From: Mansonella perstans
Lineage: Eukaryota > Nematoda > Chromadorea > Rhabditida > Onchocercidae
Direction of reading: 5' to 3'
DNA length: 64,000 nucleotides
NCBI GenBank assembly: GCA_037074765.1
Contig: JBAMDO010000036.1
Span: 310,001-374,000 of the forward strand
A program made the position numbers and the translations under genes. Shown here piece by piece: positions 11,475 to 24,900 of this stretch; positions within the stretch are counted from its first letter, which is position 1, and each line of letters begins with the position of its first letter. The notes beneath the pieces are model-generated. The model did not search any database. It saw only the letters and a program-made list of their open reading frames with translations, and was not told the DNA's origin.

Positions 11475-11492
11475 TCTGTTTCGATTGATTGC

Positions 11493-11709
11493 ATGGATAG
11501 ATTGATTGACATATTCAACAATTCGCTGCCAACAAACTGTGCTCCCTTGGGTGTGAATTTACATATCAAAGAACATGGAAATAAATCTAAAAATGTAACT
11601 TTAGTTAAATACCTTACAATGTTATTAACATTTATTTATAATTTAATTTGTTTTTTAGGCAAAAAAAATCAATATTGCAGAAAAATTCTTGAACAAAATG
11701 GATGACTGA
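11493..11709 (+). pseudogene. 3' end of an unrecognised gene next to the repeat boundary
   Basis: Two exon-like pieces join in phase 0. The first, 11493-11594, ends at AAAAAT/GTAACT. The second, 11659-11709, starts after TTTTTTAG and ends at a TGA that overlaps an AATAAA at 11709-11714. Together they encode about 50 residues ending AEKFLNKMDD. The repeat unit breaks off at about 11480, immediately upstream, so the 5' part of the gene may have been displaced by the rearrangement. I do not recognise the protein. It could be a living short gene or a fragment. Confidence 0.4.
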
Positions 11710-13250
11710 ATAAAATAGAATTATTGAATAAAATAGATGCAATTTGATCCAAACAATTCATTTTCTTTTCTTCATTATCTTTTATTCATCTCAATTAATT
11801 CAGAAAATTCATCATTGTGAATTTATAAAAGTTTTTTAATTTTCACCATGCCTATCGTTGCTTTCATATTTCATTAAACTAGATGTTTGCTGTGAGAGTT
11901 TAGATGGATTTCAGAAACTGAAAATTAAAAAAGGTATTGAAATGGTAGTAGGTAATATTGAAAAAGGTGATTAATTTATAAAAAATCTTTAAATTTTCAT
12001 AACTTTTATATTTTTTACGGTTCAACTACAAACATTTTAACTCTGCTGCTGTTCTCACTTGCACATTCTTTTTTTTAAGAAGTTAAAAGATTTATAATTT
12101 GAAGTTGCATCGTTAATCATAAAAGATTTGTAATTTGAAGTCGCATCGTTAATCATTTAAAATTTCATTGAAAATTTGCAATTTAAAATTTTATCGCTGC
12201 TACTTATAAATCTTTTAGAGCAAAAAATTTGCTGGAATTAGTTTCACACAATAATGCTTGCCAGATTCGGAAGACTATATAATAAAATTCGAAGATTCGT
12301 ACTAATTTCGAATTTTCAATTCAGTCATGCATTATAATTCATATAAGAAATAACTTTTCACATCGATCTACCGCGCGTGTAATATTTCACGCAGGTGTTC
12401 TAAGGGAAAAACACGTAATGATTCAAACATCATGTGTGAAAGGTATTCGAAAAAAATTCGAACAAGAAAATGTTTGTAAAACAATTCTAAATATGAACGA
12501 CAGCATTAAATACCAGTAGTAAAAAAAAACAAAAAAACCATTATTTTACAACCTACTCATTTATGATGAAATCAGTGGCTCTGCTCAAATATCAAAGTGA
12601 CGGGATTTTTGGGTCACTTGTAATTATTCATCCAATCACCATAAATATATCATAAATAGTTCTACCATCTATTTTAATTGGTAATAATTTAATTTTACCA
12701 AAAGTGACTACGGAATAAAATTTGGCTACATTCTCATAACTGGAAAAACAAGCAAATGCTTACAGACAGCTGAGCAAAGATTACTACATTAAATTAAATT
12801 GCATAGTTACAGAACATCAATGTTTACATTACCGCAAGATGTCATTTCTAAAATTTTTCGGATTAAATTTCTAGGTTATGTTAATATGAAAAGTCTCTTC
12901 CGAAATTTTTATTGCTCTAATCTGTTTTGCTTTATAAATTTCTTAAAAATTTTTTATAACTGAAACTATCAGAACATCATTTGCTATATGCAATAAAGTG
13001 AATGTAACAATAAAATAGTTGTTGAGTAAAAAAGACATCAATCGATTTGTCGTTAATCAATTAACTGTTAAAAGAGAATTCATAGGGTGATTTCGGTAGA
13101 AAGCTTTTTATTTGAACGATACTTCATTCGATGTTAAACTAAAAAAATACAACAATAAATGCTGATAAAAGAGTGCTGATAATTAAACAAAAAGCATCTA
13201 TCAGCAAAGTAACAGCGAAAAGTAAAAACAAATCCAAAGAAGCTGAATGA
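11710..13250. other. Diverged, rearranged pieces of the repeat unit
   Basis: 12290-12680 aligns, with many differences, to the region after P3 (about 40010-40450 and 50205-50650). 13010-13350 aligns to the region between P2 and the fucosyltransferase (about 8510-8840 and 45310-45640). No peptide or fucosyltransferase exon is visible here. This looks like an older copy, now decayed and in altered order. Confidence 0.6.
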
Positions 13251-13251
13251 A

Positions 13252-15454
13252 TTGATAATTAGTACAGAAAACTTAACTTTTCTTGCTCGGATAAACAGAT
13301 TCTCAATTGAATTATTGGAAGAAGATGCTGATATGAAATTAAGAAAAAATGGTTTTACTAAGATAATCTTAAAAGCAGCTTTATTAAAAATTGCATATCG
13401 TGCAAGGAGCAAAAAATACAAAAACCTCTCAAGAGTATAATTTTTAGAAGTTGCAGTGCAATTGAGAATTGAAAACATTTATTTTAAATTTGAATCTTTC
13501 AACTGGTCTAAATCATATAAACATTTAGACAAATTTTGGAAAAAAATTAAAACCAATTGGATCACATATTGTATCATTTGGAACATTTATGTTTCATGTT
13601 GCTGGAGAACAGGTAATCTTTAGGCGGGATCGGATCATCTTAACTAGAATCTAGATTCTTACTTTTGATAACATCAATTCTTATCCTTCTACGGATCTCG
13701 ATTTTTCGTCCCTTCAATGGTTTTTCTTTTATTTACGCAACGTTTCAATTTCTTTTTTCAGGCAACAATCTTTGCTACACCATTGCAGTTAGCATATGGT
13801 ATCCATTTATCATTCAATCTCGTTTTCATTAGATTAATCAGTTTCATTTTGACCTAATTTTTAAACATTTTCATCATTCCCGAAAAAACACGAGATTACT
13901 CACCGGGAGTTTTCTGCCTAGTTCCATCTATAATTCGACAATCAGGTCTAAATCAACAAATTGATTAGATGACTTGATGACAAATTCCAAGAAAAATTTT
14001 GATCCCATTTCCAAACATCTTCATTTTACTTCTTAGTGGGGAAATTACAGAAATAATTCAAAATTGCTTAAAAAAAAAAAGCAAATAATAAGTAAATAAC
14101 TGCAATTTGATCACTGAGTAAACAAAAACGAGTTGCCTGTAGATTTTTCAATAAACTTTCAGCTAAACTGAATGAAAAGTATGAAACAGTGACAATGGAG
14201 AGAAATGCGGAGCTATAGAATAAAATTTGAAATTGAACGAGAAACGCATGTACTTTCTTGTTTTCTTTTTTTTTCTAAAAAAAAATGAAAAAAACTATAA
14301 ATGCATTGTTGTTCAACATGTTCTGGCAAACGTACGCTGTTGGCATTTCTTTTTTGAGATCAAAGGAAATATTTATAACACATTCATTACAATTTCAATT
14401 CGTTCCAAAAAAAAAATTTAACTTTTGAAGAAATAAGGAAGATGAATGATATGAAACTTTTAAACTGACAAATAATCGATCATTTTTTTTCCATCTTGAC
14501 AAAATGAAATTAGGAAAAAAATGAACTAATTAAAATCAAATTCTGATTACTTATGAATTTGCATGATAATTGTTAGATTTTTTAAAATGAGAAATTCAGT
14601 TAAATAATTCGTTAAGAAATCGAAATCTGCCTGACTTCGTTCAAGCACTGATCTCCAAACTTACTATGTTATTTTCTAATTTCAAATATTTCAAAATTCA
14701 GTTCTGGTAATTGCATTTATATTCTGAAATGTAGAAAAAATATTTATCGAATGAAGATTTGTGATGGCCTTGTTCAACTAAGAGATGTAATTATATTAGA
14801 GATATAATCAGCTTTTTTGCAGAAAAAAATGTATCCCTCAAAGATTACATATCTAAACAATAGAAATAATGATGTCGTCTCCTAATTCATAAATCATTAT
14901 TTCTTCTTCTATGCGACGCTAAAAATTATACCATAATTTATTGCCAAAAATAATATCAATCAATTATACTTATTTTTTTTTAAATATTATAAATCTCATA
15001 AAATTGTAAGATTATAAGAAATAGTGTGGTATGATAATAGATACTGATTAATTATGTCTTGAAATAACTTTTCATTGATTAGATTATTATACATCCTATG
15101 TAAAAAAACATTTTGATACTTAAGAATCATCAGGGAAAATAAAACATCCTTTTGTGATCAATAAAATAAATGAAGCAAATATTTTATAAAATTTGAACTT
15201 TTACTATCAATTCCTGATTCCGGCCAAATCCTAATACAGTTTCCGTGCACTGATCTTAATATTTCATGAAGTTAAAAAAAAGAATGTTTATTACTAAATT
15301 ATTTCTACTATTTTATTGTTCGTCTTTTTCGAAGTTTCATTCTATGTTTGCCTTCAGAAATGTATTACGGGTTACTTTTGGATCTGGACTGTCGCGCATT
15401 TATGAAAATACACTATTACATTAGAGAAAATTCGTCGCTAATAGCACATTCAAT
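13252..15454 (+). CDS. Candidate exons of an unrecognised plus-strand gene
   Basis: Exon-like pieces with compatible phases: 13252-13435 (ending CTCTCAAGA/GTATAA), 13529-13612 (after CATTTAG, ending GAACAG/GTAATC), 13762-13798 (after TTTTTTCAG, ending CATATG/GTATCC, phase 1) and 15359 to a TAG near 15459 (after TGCCTTCAG). The second and third pieces encode KPIGSHIVSFGTFMFHVAGEQ-like and ATIFATPLQLAYG stretches, somewhat hydrophobic. The start is not established and the first piece overlaps sequence related to the repeat unit. No family recognised. The splice-phase agreement is the main support. Confidence 0.3.
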
Positions 15455-15459
15455 ACGCT

Positions 15460-16142
15460 AGTTCTACAAATAAAATATTTATAAGTAAAAGTATTTTAAT
15501 TTAGAAAAAATTTGTCCTGTATAAAAAATTAAGCTTAGCATTGAACAGAGTTTCGAATTGATAATGGTCTGCTGTGTTTCTGAGTTAAGCTAAAAGTTTT
15601 ATAATTCCCTCTATAAAATACAAAAAAATATTTAAATTAAGCTAGAGAGCAAATAAAAAAGGATAGGTATTTACATCATTATCAATTATGAAATTTTCTA
15701 ACCCTTGTTATATTTGTATTTAATGTATTATAAACTGTAGAGATTATTTAACGGGATTTGCGTAAGAAAAAAATGTACTGAAATTGAGCATTTCGGAATT
15801 CAAAAATTGTCTACTAAACAATGATAAATATGAGTAGTCAAAAAAACACTTGATGACATGCTTAAGTTAAAGTTTTATTCATGTTTAGCAAATTCAGCTA
15901 AACAAAATTGGCTATGAAAATATATTTAAAAAAGATAAATAATTATAACATTATCGTATTTCATACTTATCACCTTCCAACATTTTAGGAAGCTAATAAA
16001 TAGTAAAATCATTGTACAACTTACTAAAAAAAGATAAATAAATCCTTTATTTTATTTCAATCAATACTTACTCTCTTCCAACCACTTTTTACCGATGTTA
16101 CCTATCAATAAAATAAATTTGACAAAAACAATCGAGAGTATT
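15460..16142. other. AT-rich intergenic sequence
   Basis: I see nothing coding here. It separates the tentative plus-strand exons from the stop codon of ICT1. Confidence 0.5.
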
Positions 16143-19072
16143 TCAGATAGACTCATATGCATCCCGACTTTTCTTCTTCTGGGATTGCAGACGTTTTGCG
16201 TACAACTTTCTTTGTGCTGCTTTTCTTGCTCTAAAACTTGCAATTCCTTGCTTAAAGTTGGAAATATTCGTTTAATATTTAAAAAATAGAACTGAGAAAT
16301 GAAAAAAGAATTCTATTATCCATCCTTTGTCTTTTTAATTAATAAAAAAGTAGCAAATAACTTTTAACTTCAAGAGAAATAGGACAAGAAAGAAAAGTAT
16401 TGATTAATCCAAAATGTAAAGAGAAGGATCACTTGAAGATCGTATCCAGAAAATTGTGTGATGTTTCACTTAAATATGCATGAAAATAGTGAAATCATGA
16501 GATTTAATGATTATTTAAGGACATTTAAAATACAAATTGGACGATTTTATTACATGAAGTTTAAAGAAATGATTTTGGTTGTACTCTGAGAGTATACCTA
16601 TTATCAAGAATTGCTTTATCCTCATCTGTCGGTGGTCTATTATTTAGGAGTTCTTTCTTGCATTCCAGTAATAAATCCTGCAGTTTTCTAAAACAATCTT
16701 CTTGATTCTCTGCCTGAAAATATTAGATATGATAGGCTGCGTGAAATTACTACATAGAAGAAAGGCGTCCAGAAATTAAACTTCTTACGGAAATTTTTTT
16801 GGGGCTAAAAAATCCATAAGACTATTAATAAATGTCGGAGATTTTCTTTACTTAATCCTTTCCCCTTCTGATGAATAGGAAAAAAATCTAAAGAACTCAT
16901 AACAGTAAGATATTCGATGCGATTTAAGATTTATTTGCAGACATATTCCTATAATAAATACCTACAGCAACAGAACGACTATATTACCTGAATCCTTGAT
17001 TTATCTGACGAAATCACAACATCCTGTTGTTTATTGAGCAGCCGGGCAAAACGTCTCCGGAATATTTTTTGAATTTCTGGGCTCAACCAGTCTGCTTTGT
17101 TTAAATTGAACCGTATTTGACATTTTGTGTTCACTGAAAGTCCACGCATATGATAAAGATTAAAATTAAATTCAAATTGAACGTATTTTAGAAAACTAAC
17201 TAAAAATAATTGAAATGACAAAAAATTTTAACAAGGTATGAGTTAGTAATTACCTTTCCTGCAAAACATCTATAAATAAATATTTCATAGGAGAAAAAAA
17301 CAACTTTGTTCATGAAGAAAATTGACAAGTGTTCCACATTTTGCTGAACAAATAGTTATATTTATTGGGTAATTTTATGAACAAAATTCTCATCAGAAGT
17401 CGATTTTAAGATAGTCAATTAAAAAAACATCAGCAAATATTTATTTTGGACTGTTGATAACATTGTGACTAATTACCTTTTTATCATAAATTTTTAGAAC
17501 GCCTCAAATATGCTACTACCAAGCAACTGTGAATGAGATTTAATTATTAACGCTTTGAAAAGGCTTAATTATTTTCAAATAATGCACAATGTCTGGGTAG
17601 ATCTTTAAGAGATAACTATGTACATATGTTACTCAAATTCCTAATCAGTACGTTCGGAAAAGTGAAATAATAAATTTCGCATGCCTAATTAATAAATCCA
17701 AAAGAATTAGATAAAATAACTTATCAAACAGGTGCGGGAGACACGACACGTTTGTGTAATTAATTAACTAATTCATTCGCTAAGTTCACAACGATGAATA
17801 AATTGCACAAAAAATATTCTGGCTAAAGTTATGTAAGCAATCCATTAGCCACACAAAACTGACAGAGGTTAATTTGTCGATTTATCAAGTTTTTTATTTT
17901 TAAGTTTTTGAAGTTTAATTTATGAATCGAATTCGGACAAAATTCGTTCCACTGGAAAGTTTTTCAAAAAATGAAACGTGATAAACTAAATCAAACCTCT
18001 CGAAATCAAAGACTGGATGCATGTCAAAAGAAATTCTTTTTAATATTTATGCTGCAGTCAAAAATATGGAAAAAGAGTTAATCCAAAACAAACCCATGTT
18101 AACATTCTGACCACCAGGACCACTGCTTCGCATGAATCGTTTCTCGATTTTATCTAAAAATTTCGAAATTTTTATTTGAATTTGAACAGTGAATTTTAAT
18201 TCGAACAAATATCATTTACCAAAACAATAATTCAATTCTTTTGAAATCAACTGAAAGGGATTATTTCTGAAACTAAATTATTTGGAATAAATCTATCACA
18301 AACCATTTTTTTAATGGATAGATTGTAATTGACACAGCAGTTAATTACATGACATGAAAATCAACCAATGTTTACTAAGTACATCAAATTACCTTTCCCT
18401 TTTTTAATTAAAAGAATCTTCAGATTTTTCTCTGAAAAAATGGAAATTTCCAAACATATTAATTAATTACAGAACTTCCATAAGTATTCATAAGTAAATG
18501 ACAAGTCTGGCAATGCTAACACCAACTAATATCATTCAAATTTGATTAAATTAAGAAATCATCATGAAGTTTCCCTGTTTTTTCTGTCTTTTTTAATTTT
18601 TTTTTAGCTGTTTCTCACTCGTCCAACTTATTTCGATTTCAACAACTTTTTGATTCACATGATACACAAGCATAAAACTGTTACAAGAAGAATTCCAGAG
18701 ATAAATTAATATGAAGTAATCAGCAATAATGAAGTGATCAAAATGAAGATTTTTACATGTGATATTTCTCATTTGTTAACGTTTAAAACATGAGCAAAGT
18801 CAAAAATCATCAAGTGGCAATTAACGATAAAGTAGGAAACTTACCAATCGGAATACATCCAATAAGTTCATTGCCATCGATGTTCCTCTAAATAATAATT
18901 CTGAATCCAGGTTTATGTATTTAAGACTTTATGAAAACAAGAAACAAAGAATTTCAATAAGTAAAGAGTAAAGTAAAAGTAGGAAATGAAATCAAACATC
19001 AGAAAAATAGCGTTGATGTTGTTGTCGCTGTAGTGCTAATAATTTGTTGAAATATTGTCTGATATGGTACAT
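16143..19072 (-). CDS. MRPL58: Mitochondrial peptidyl-tRNA hydrolase ICT1 / large-subunit ribosomal protein mL62
   Basis: Six minus-strand exons: 19072-18998, 18887-18845, 18153-18094, 17133-16988, 16713-16585 and 16250-16143, giving about 186 residues (human about 206). Exon 1 encodes a basic, Arg/Gln-rich, acid-poor start typical of a mitochondrial presequence. Exon 3 carries the catalytic GGQ loop (RSSGPGGQNVNM). Exon 4 carries VNTKCQIRFNLNKADWL and VVISSDKSRIQ, the release-factor-like core. The last exon is a Lys/Arg-rich tail (RARKAAQRKLYAKRLQSQKK), as in ICT1, which anchors it to the ribosome. The protein hydrolyses peptidyl-tRNA on stalled mitoribosomes. Exons 2-4 are firm. The junction between exons 5 and 6 (donor at 16584, acceptor at 16251) is my best frame and less certain, as is the donor after exon 1. 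Confidence 0.82.
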
Positions 19073-21390
19073 TATGAATCATTATGAACATTAATAATAG
19101 AAAAATCAGTTTGTGTATCTGAAATTTAAAACAGAGTTATCAAATGATCATACAAATAAAACGTAAACAAAACGAACTTGCCGGTTACAAGTCAGATATA
19201 TCAGAATAGTTCAATTTAAATCACTTCTTCAATTCCTATACATGCTTCTCTGCTTGATGTATCATAAAGAAGACTAATATTCTGGACTTGATATGCAATT
19301 TTCTATTCCGAAGTTAAATTGACTAGAAGTGCTTTACAAAATGTAACAGTTTTATAAAGTGAAACTGAAAAAAAAACGTTTGAACAATAAAGTGAATTAA
19401 ATTAAAGACTAATTTTTGTTGAATGTGACCATGAAAAACTTGTAAACTTTACGTGATTAAGTTGTTACATGATATTACATACATCGATAATACAATTCTT
19501 ACATATGATTGAGACAAGGAAAATTTAAAAGTTCACATCCGGAAAACAGGTCTAGCTCAGCTAGGAACGCTTACAAATTAAAAACAAAAGCAAATGTCCT
19601 TCGAAACTGTTCATAAAAATAAAGTGAGATCGTTATTATTGTAGAAAACTTCTGATCACTCTGCAGAACAGTGTCACAACAAATAGCATACCCATGCGTT
19701 AGCTTAATGAATCAGATATACCATAAAAACAGTGGCACATCTCCTGTTGATATAATACCGGACAATTACAATATGAAATTTCCGTTACTATCCACTCGTT
19801 GTTTAGGATCTCATGAACAAGTCACAGATTTTCCACAAAAGTAAAAAATGCACCAAACACCGGATTTTCGTAAGGAAAATTTCGAATTTTCATTTAAATA
19901 AAAATTTGATTCCTGCTAGAAATGAGCTTCCAATCACTCAATACAAATGATAATATATCATCATTGAGGCAAAATTTCACCATATTTCAAGGGCGATTTC
20001 CATAAGCAAATGATATTTGACTAATCATAGTCATAGCCCTTCCTATTTGATGTAGTAGTAATCATATGAATTAGACACTGTGTAGTACAGTAATAATTAA
20101 CATAGGAACCTATAAAAAAAAGTAACTCATACAGAAAGACAAAGAATTTTGAAGATTGGAATTCTAAATATTGTACTACATTATTTTGAAATGTTGAAAA
20201 TACCACTTTAAAAGGAGCATACATTTTTCTCCATGGGCTTTACCAATAAAGGAGGATAATGCTTCTTACAAAAACTGACTAATCAGATGATAAAACCGGA
20301 ACGTTGCAGTCATATTTGGATAACTTAAAAAAAAAACTGGCTCTTCTTAACAGAAATTATATCACACTCGTGATCACATCTATATCCTGAGTCAAAATCC
20401 TTCAGAAAACGAAGAATTTTTAAAACTTCTAATCTAAAATTTCTTTTCTTAAGTCATTTTTTGAACATGAACCTCATATTAAAATTATATGTGCAAATCA
20501 GAAAGGTAAATTGGCTCACAAATGTTTCGTTAATTGTAAAGCAAATTTTCCATACTATGGAAAATTAGAAGAGATTCTCTTAATACGAAAGAAAATCATT
20601 GAAGTTCATGTTCAAAAAATGTTTCAAGTGAGATAAAGTAGCTTTTGTTAATGATATGATCATCACGTTCTATCAAATTGGCTTATCAATCCGATCGTTA
20701 AATGTATCAGATACACATCGCCGTATGAATCTGTGTTAATGCGGATTGAAGTTGTATTTAAATATAAGTTCCCTAAGCGCAGAGAGGTAACCAGTACTTT
20801 CGAAAAGTTTCTCTTAACTCAGTACAATATCGCTGTATTGTCTCTCCGGTTCAAATATGTGACTTACTGTTTCTAATTTGATAATGTGCAAAAAAAAAAC
20901 GCGCACCCATATTTCTTGGAAAAGTACAAAAGTGCACAACATCAAAAAAATGAAGAAAAAAGGCAGAAATACAATTCCGCAATTTCTATCCAAATATAGA
21001 TCATGCTATACATAGCATTAAAATTAAAAAGTAGCATGGAAAAAATGAATAAAAAAAAAGGTTGGCATAAAGTAAATTAAGAAAAACAAAGAGAAACCTG
21101 AAAAATAAAATATGATTAAAAATCAAGTTAATCACTCGCAATAAAATTGTACTGAAAAATAAAAAATCTAATTTCAAGTGCTCCACTACTGAAATCCCTG
21201 AGAAAATCAGATTCAGTAGTTATTATTAGAAAGAACCTAACTATTATGAAAAGAACTGTATCTTAGTAAAATAATCACTGGAAATGGACTCAACCATGAA
21301 AGAGGGAAAAGAGTATAAAAGGAAACTAGAAAAAACATCGAGGATTTTCGACTATAATCATCGATGAATAGAAAAGCTAATCTTTCTTAT
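19073..21390. other. Intergenic sequence upstream of ICT1
   Basis: AT-rich. Short open frames (for example 20021-20224 and 21001-21186, minus) are composed of low-complexity codons and lack splice support. No gene called. Confidence 0.5.
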
Positions 21391-21921
21391 TCAGTAATAA
21401 TCTAAAGCCATCAGATAACGATAGCTTTCTTCTTGATCCCATAGCACAGGTTCTGCTAAGAAACCACGTCCAAAGATATTCAATACACCGCTTGTCTGAA
21501 AAATATTGAATATATCGGACAATATTTAGTACCATCAAATTTTTAAATATCAAAAACTCACTAGCAAAAATATCAAAAAAGCCTATTCCATCAAAAATTT
21601 TGCCACTATATTCTACCATTTTCAGATATGTTATTCTTTCAGCAGTAATAAAAATTAAAATGACTGCTAAATAAAACATATTCTAAGTTTCGAAGTTACT
21701 ATGAATTATAGATAGTAATTTATATTGAAGTAATGAAAAAAGTAACGTACGTTTAAGAATTTTAAAAAGGTACCGCTATGTGAAATCTCAGATGTTCCAT
21801 GCTTATCAACATCAACAAATGATGATGATGTATTTGAGATAACATTCTCGATATCTAAATTATCTGTTCCAGAAAACATAGCACATGGTGCTGATTCATT
21901 TTTTCTATTTGACATTTTCTC
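21391..21921 (-). CDS. Unrecognised small gene, two exons
   Basis: Exon 21921-21751 follows TTTCTCAG and ends at AAAC/GTACGT. Exon 21495-21391 follows TTTTCAG and ends at TGA. Both are phase 0 and together encode about 91 residues, with an internal ATG at 21915 (MSNRKNESAPCAMFSG...). The first exon is Ser/Asp/Asn-rich. The second gives LNIFGRGFLAEPVLWDQEES and ends in Tyr-Tyr, with non-repetitive composition typical of real protein. Further 5' exons may exist upstream. I do not recognise the family. It sits upstream of ICT1 on the same strand. Confidence 0.4.
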
Positions 21922-24900
21922 CTGAGAAATATTTCCGAATGAATATCTGAAGATGTTAGCATCATAGTGATAATTTATATTACAATACGCAGAGGAAAAC
22001 AAAGATAATTTGATCAGATATGGAAAATAAACAAGAAAAATGATATTCGTTATATTAGGTTACTAAGTATAAGTAAAACATTTGATGTATTTTCCTCTTA
22101 ATTTCATTAATATTCTTTCTAAATTTCTGACTAAAATTAAAATATCAAATAAATCAATAACAATAGCATCGATATATCACTTGCAAAGTAACTTTTTTGA
22201 ATCAAAAATATAAATAAATTAGGAATAAAATAACAATTTAACATAAATAATTGGAAAGAAAGAAAATAAAAGCGATTATAAAATTGTCAATCATGTGGTA
22301 AAAGTTAAATAAGTAAAAAATTTAATTATTCATACTTAACTTACATTTTTTTATTACATGAAACGATTACGTGACAAAAATCATTCCTTATTTATGTATA
22401 TGAAATTGCTACCAAATAAGCGCTAAAATCTGAAAAAGAATGAAAATTGAATGGAGAATGAAAAATAGAATGAAGAATGAAGAATGAAAAACCACAGGTT
22501 TTAAAAAATATGGCACTCTTCTCTTCTTATTAAGAAAAAAAAAAAACATCGCAACAGTAAGCATTGAAAAGTACATGCAATGAAGGAATATTAGAGAACT
22601 GGTAAGAATTTTAAAAATTCCAGGACTCATGTATGTTCCTCCTCTTGCACGTAATTCATACTGATTTTTCACTTTTCTTTTTCTCTAATTTCCTATGTGC
22701 AATAGAATCATTCAAAGTGATGAATCATAATGATTGAAATTATTTTTTTTATCCTGAAATTCTCGTTATTTTCTAAAGAACATAAAAACTATACCGTTTG
22801 ATTGATGGCAACTATCATCAACGTCAGTATCATCACCGCAACAATTAACAAAAATTATGTCATTCAAAAGAAAAAAAAACTTAAAATATTTAAACATTTC
22901 AATTGAAAAATTAATTGTAATGATAAAAAGCACGTAAACAGAATGACAGTAATGACAAATGCATTAATCTAAAGAAGACAAAAAAAAAAAAAAAAATGGA
23001 AAAATTTTAGCGAAAAAAAGTTATGTGTTGAACAAAATTCATCAAATTAAATTCATTCGCAGTTTCTTTCTTTTTTTTCTACTCTTTTTTTCCCTCTCTC
23101 TCTCTCTCTCTTTCTCTCTCTGTCTCTTTACCTTATAAAAAAAAGTTCAAAATAGAACGAATTCTTTTGCTGTGAAAAAATTTTCATGATAAATAGCAAT
23201 ATAGGATTTAAGAATGGATGGGAAAAAAATTCAAATTCTTTCAAACTAAGTACAAAATGGATAAATACTTCACTATTTACATTATTGGCACATAATCAAT
23301 TTTCATTTTATCAGACAAAAGTAGTTGAAATTTTGTTATAGTTTAAAATTAGTGCATTCCCACCTCATCCTATGAAATCTTTTGGTGATAGCACAAAAAG
23401 CTCTTTTTATATTATTTTTAAAAAATTTCAATTTTACTTTTTTAATATTTGATTTATTAATTTTTAATTTGCTAAAAAAAATTTTTCACTCCTTCCATAC
23501 TAAATGTCTATTTATCGAATGTCTCATGGAAATTTGCATGTATCGATGTGTACAAAATATTTCAATGCTTCAAATTTCGCATACTTTGTCCTATTTCTTT
23601 AAGTTCATTTAAAAAAGTTTTAAAATGAAGTAAAAGTAGTAAAAAACAGCGTATGTGTAATTTTCGAGACTAACAATGCATACTTTTATCAACTAAAATG
23701 CATTAAAATTCAACTAACATCGTGCATGATTTGATCAATTCAATTTTACTGATCAATCTCAAAATAAATTGTGAAATATTTTTCAGTACAGTACACACCG
23801 TTACATATTTATCCTTTATTATAATTGATAATTATGTGAAGAGTAAATTGAAATCTTGCAAAATAAAGATTAGGAATTGATGATTAAATAAGCAAGTAAA
23901 TAAAGTGTGCATTAGTAAAGTAAACAAGTAAATATAAGTAAGTAGATAAGCATTATACAAGTAAGAAGTACGAAGAGGTTAAGCAAAACACTTCGCAGTA
24001 ATGCTTTTCCTTTCTGTAATCACTTTGCATTTGTTGATAATTCGCGAAAAAAAAAAACGAAATTTTCAAAATGTTCGTTGTCATAACAAAAAAAGAAAAA
24101 AATTAAATTTTATCATAAGGAAAAAAAATTTACACAAATTTAAGCATAACATTTTACAATATATTATAATATTCGCATAATATTCACACACATTTTTCCT
24201 TTTTTTTAAAAATGGAACCTAATCTATTGCTTTCAGTTAAATTTTCTGGATAAACACTATGTATAAAAAAATAAGAATTTTAGCTATCAAAAAAAGTAAG
24301 AAAATTTTGTTTATCTATCAATTTAAAGTAATATATATTCAATTGAGTTCAAAAATTTCAATTCAGGCATTTATTTTTATACAGTGGACGAATCAATACG
24401 ATGGTTTCTCAACTATACACAACTATTTGTTCTCAGTATTGCCAATTTGAGAAATTTGACTAACTTTTTTTTATCATCAAATCTTTTTTGCATAAAAATA
24501 TACAAATTTTTTTTTGTTCAAAAAACACTTTTTTGTTCAAAAAAGCTAAGTCCTTATTAAAGTTATAAGAAAAAAAAGAGTATCGAGAAAAAGAGTATAT
24601 AATTTCACAAATGCAACCATAAACAATAATGAACATTGAGAACTTCACCAAATAATGAGCAAAATAAAATTAAAAAGAAAAAAACGTAGTATTTTAAAAA
24701 AGAAATATGCACTGTCAAAAAATTTTGATTAAAATAAGAAATTTTGATATAAAGAGATTCCTCAAGCATGCAACTGTATCACCATCAGGTATTGAGTTTC
24801 ACAGAATACCTGGATAGTCCTGATGATCCAGTGGAAATTGTCAAACTTTTCCATTAAGATCGAGTATTAGTCAAGTCTTCTATAAAATAAATTTCAAGCT

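Larger units (their letters stand above)
3734..11480. repeat. Segmental repeat, unit I (partial)
   Basis: This stretch matches 40739-48274 almost base for base: 52-bp block, LTR, P1, P2, fucosyltransferase. Similarity stops at about 11480, just outside the fucosyltransferase start codon, where unit III continues into the P3 gene. The main internal difference is about 190 bp at 7799-7985 that unit III lacks, plus a longer tandem repeat at 5975-6105. Confidence 0.9.

Noticed and set aside
24768..24854. Plus-strand frame starting MQLYHHQVLSFTEYLDSPDD
   Set aside because: Looks protein-like but is short and isolated, without acceptor, donor or recognisable similarity.
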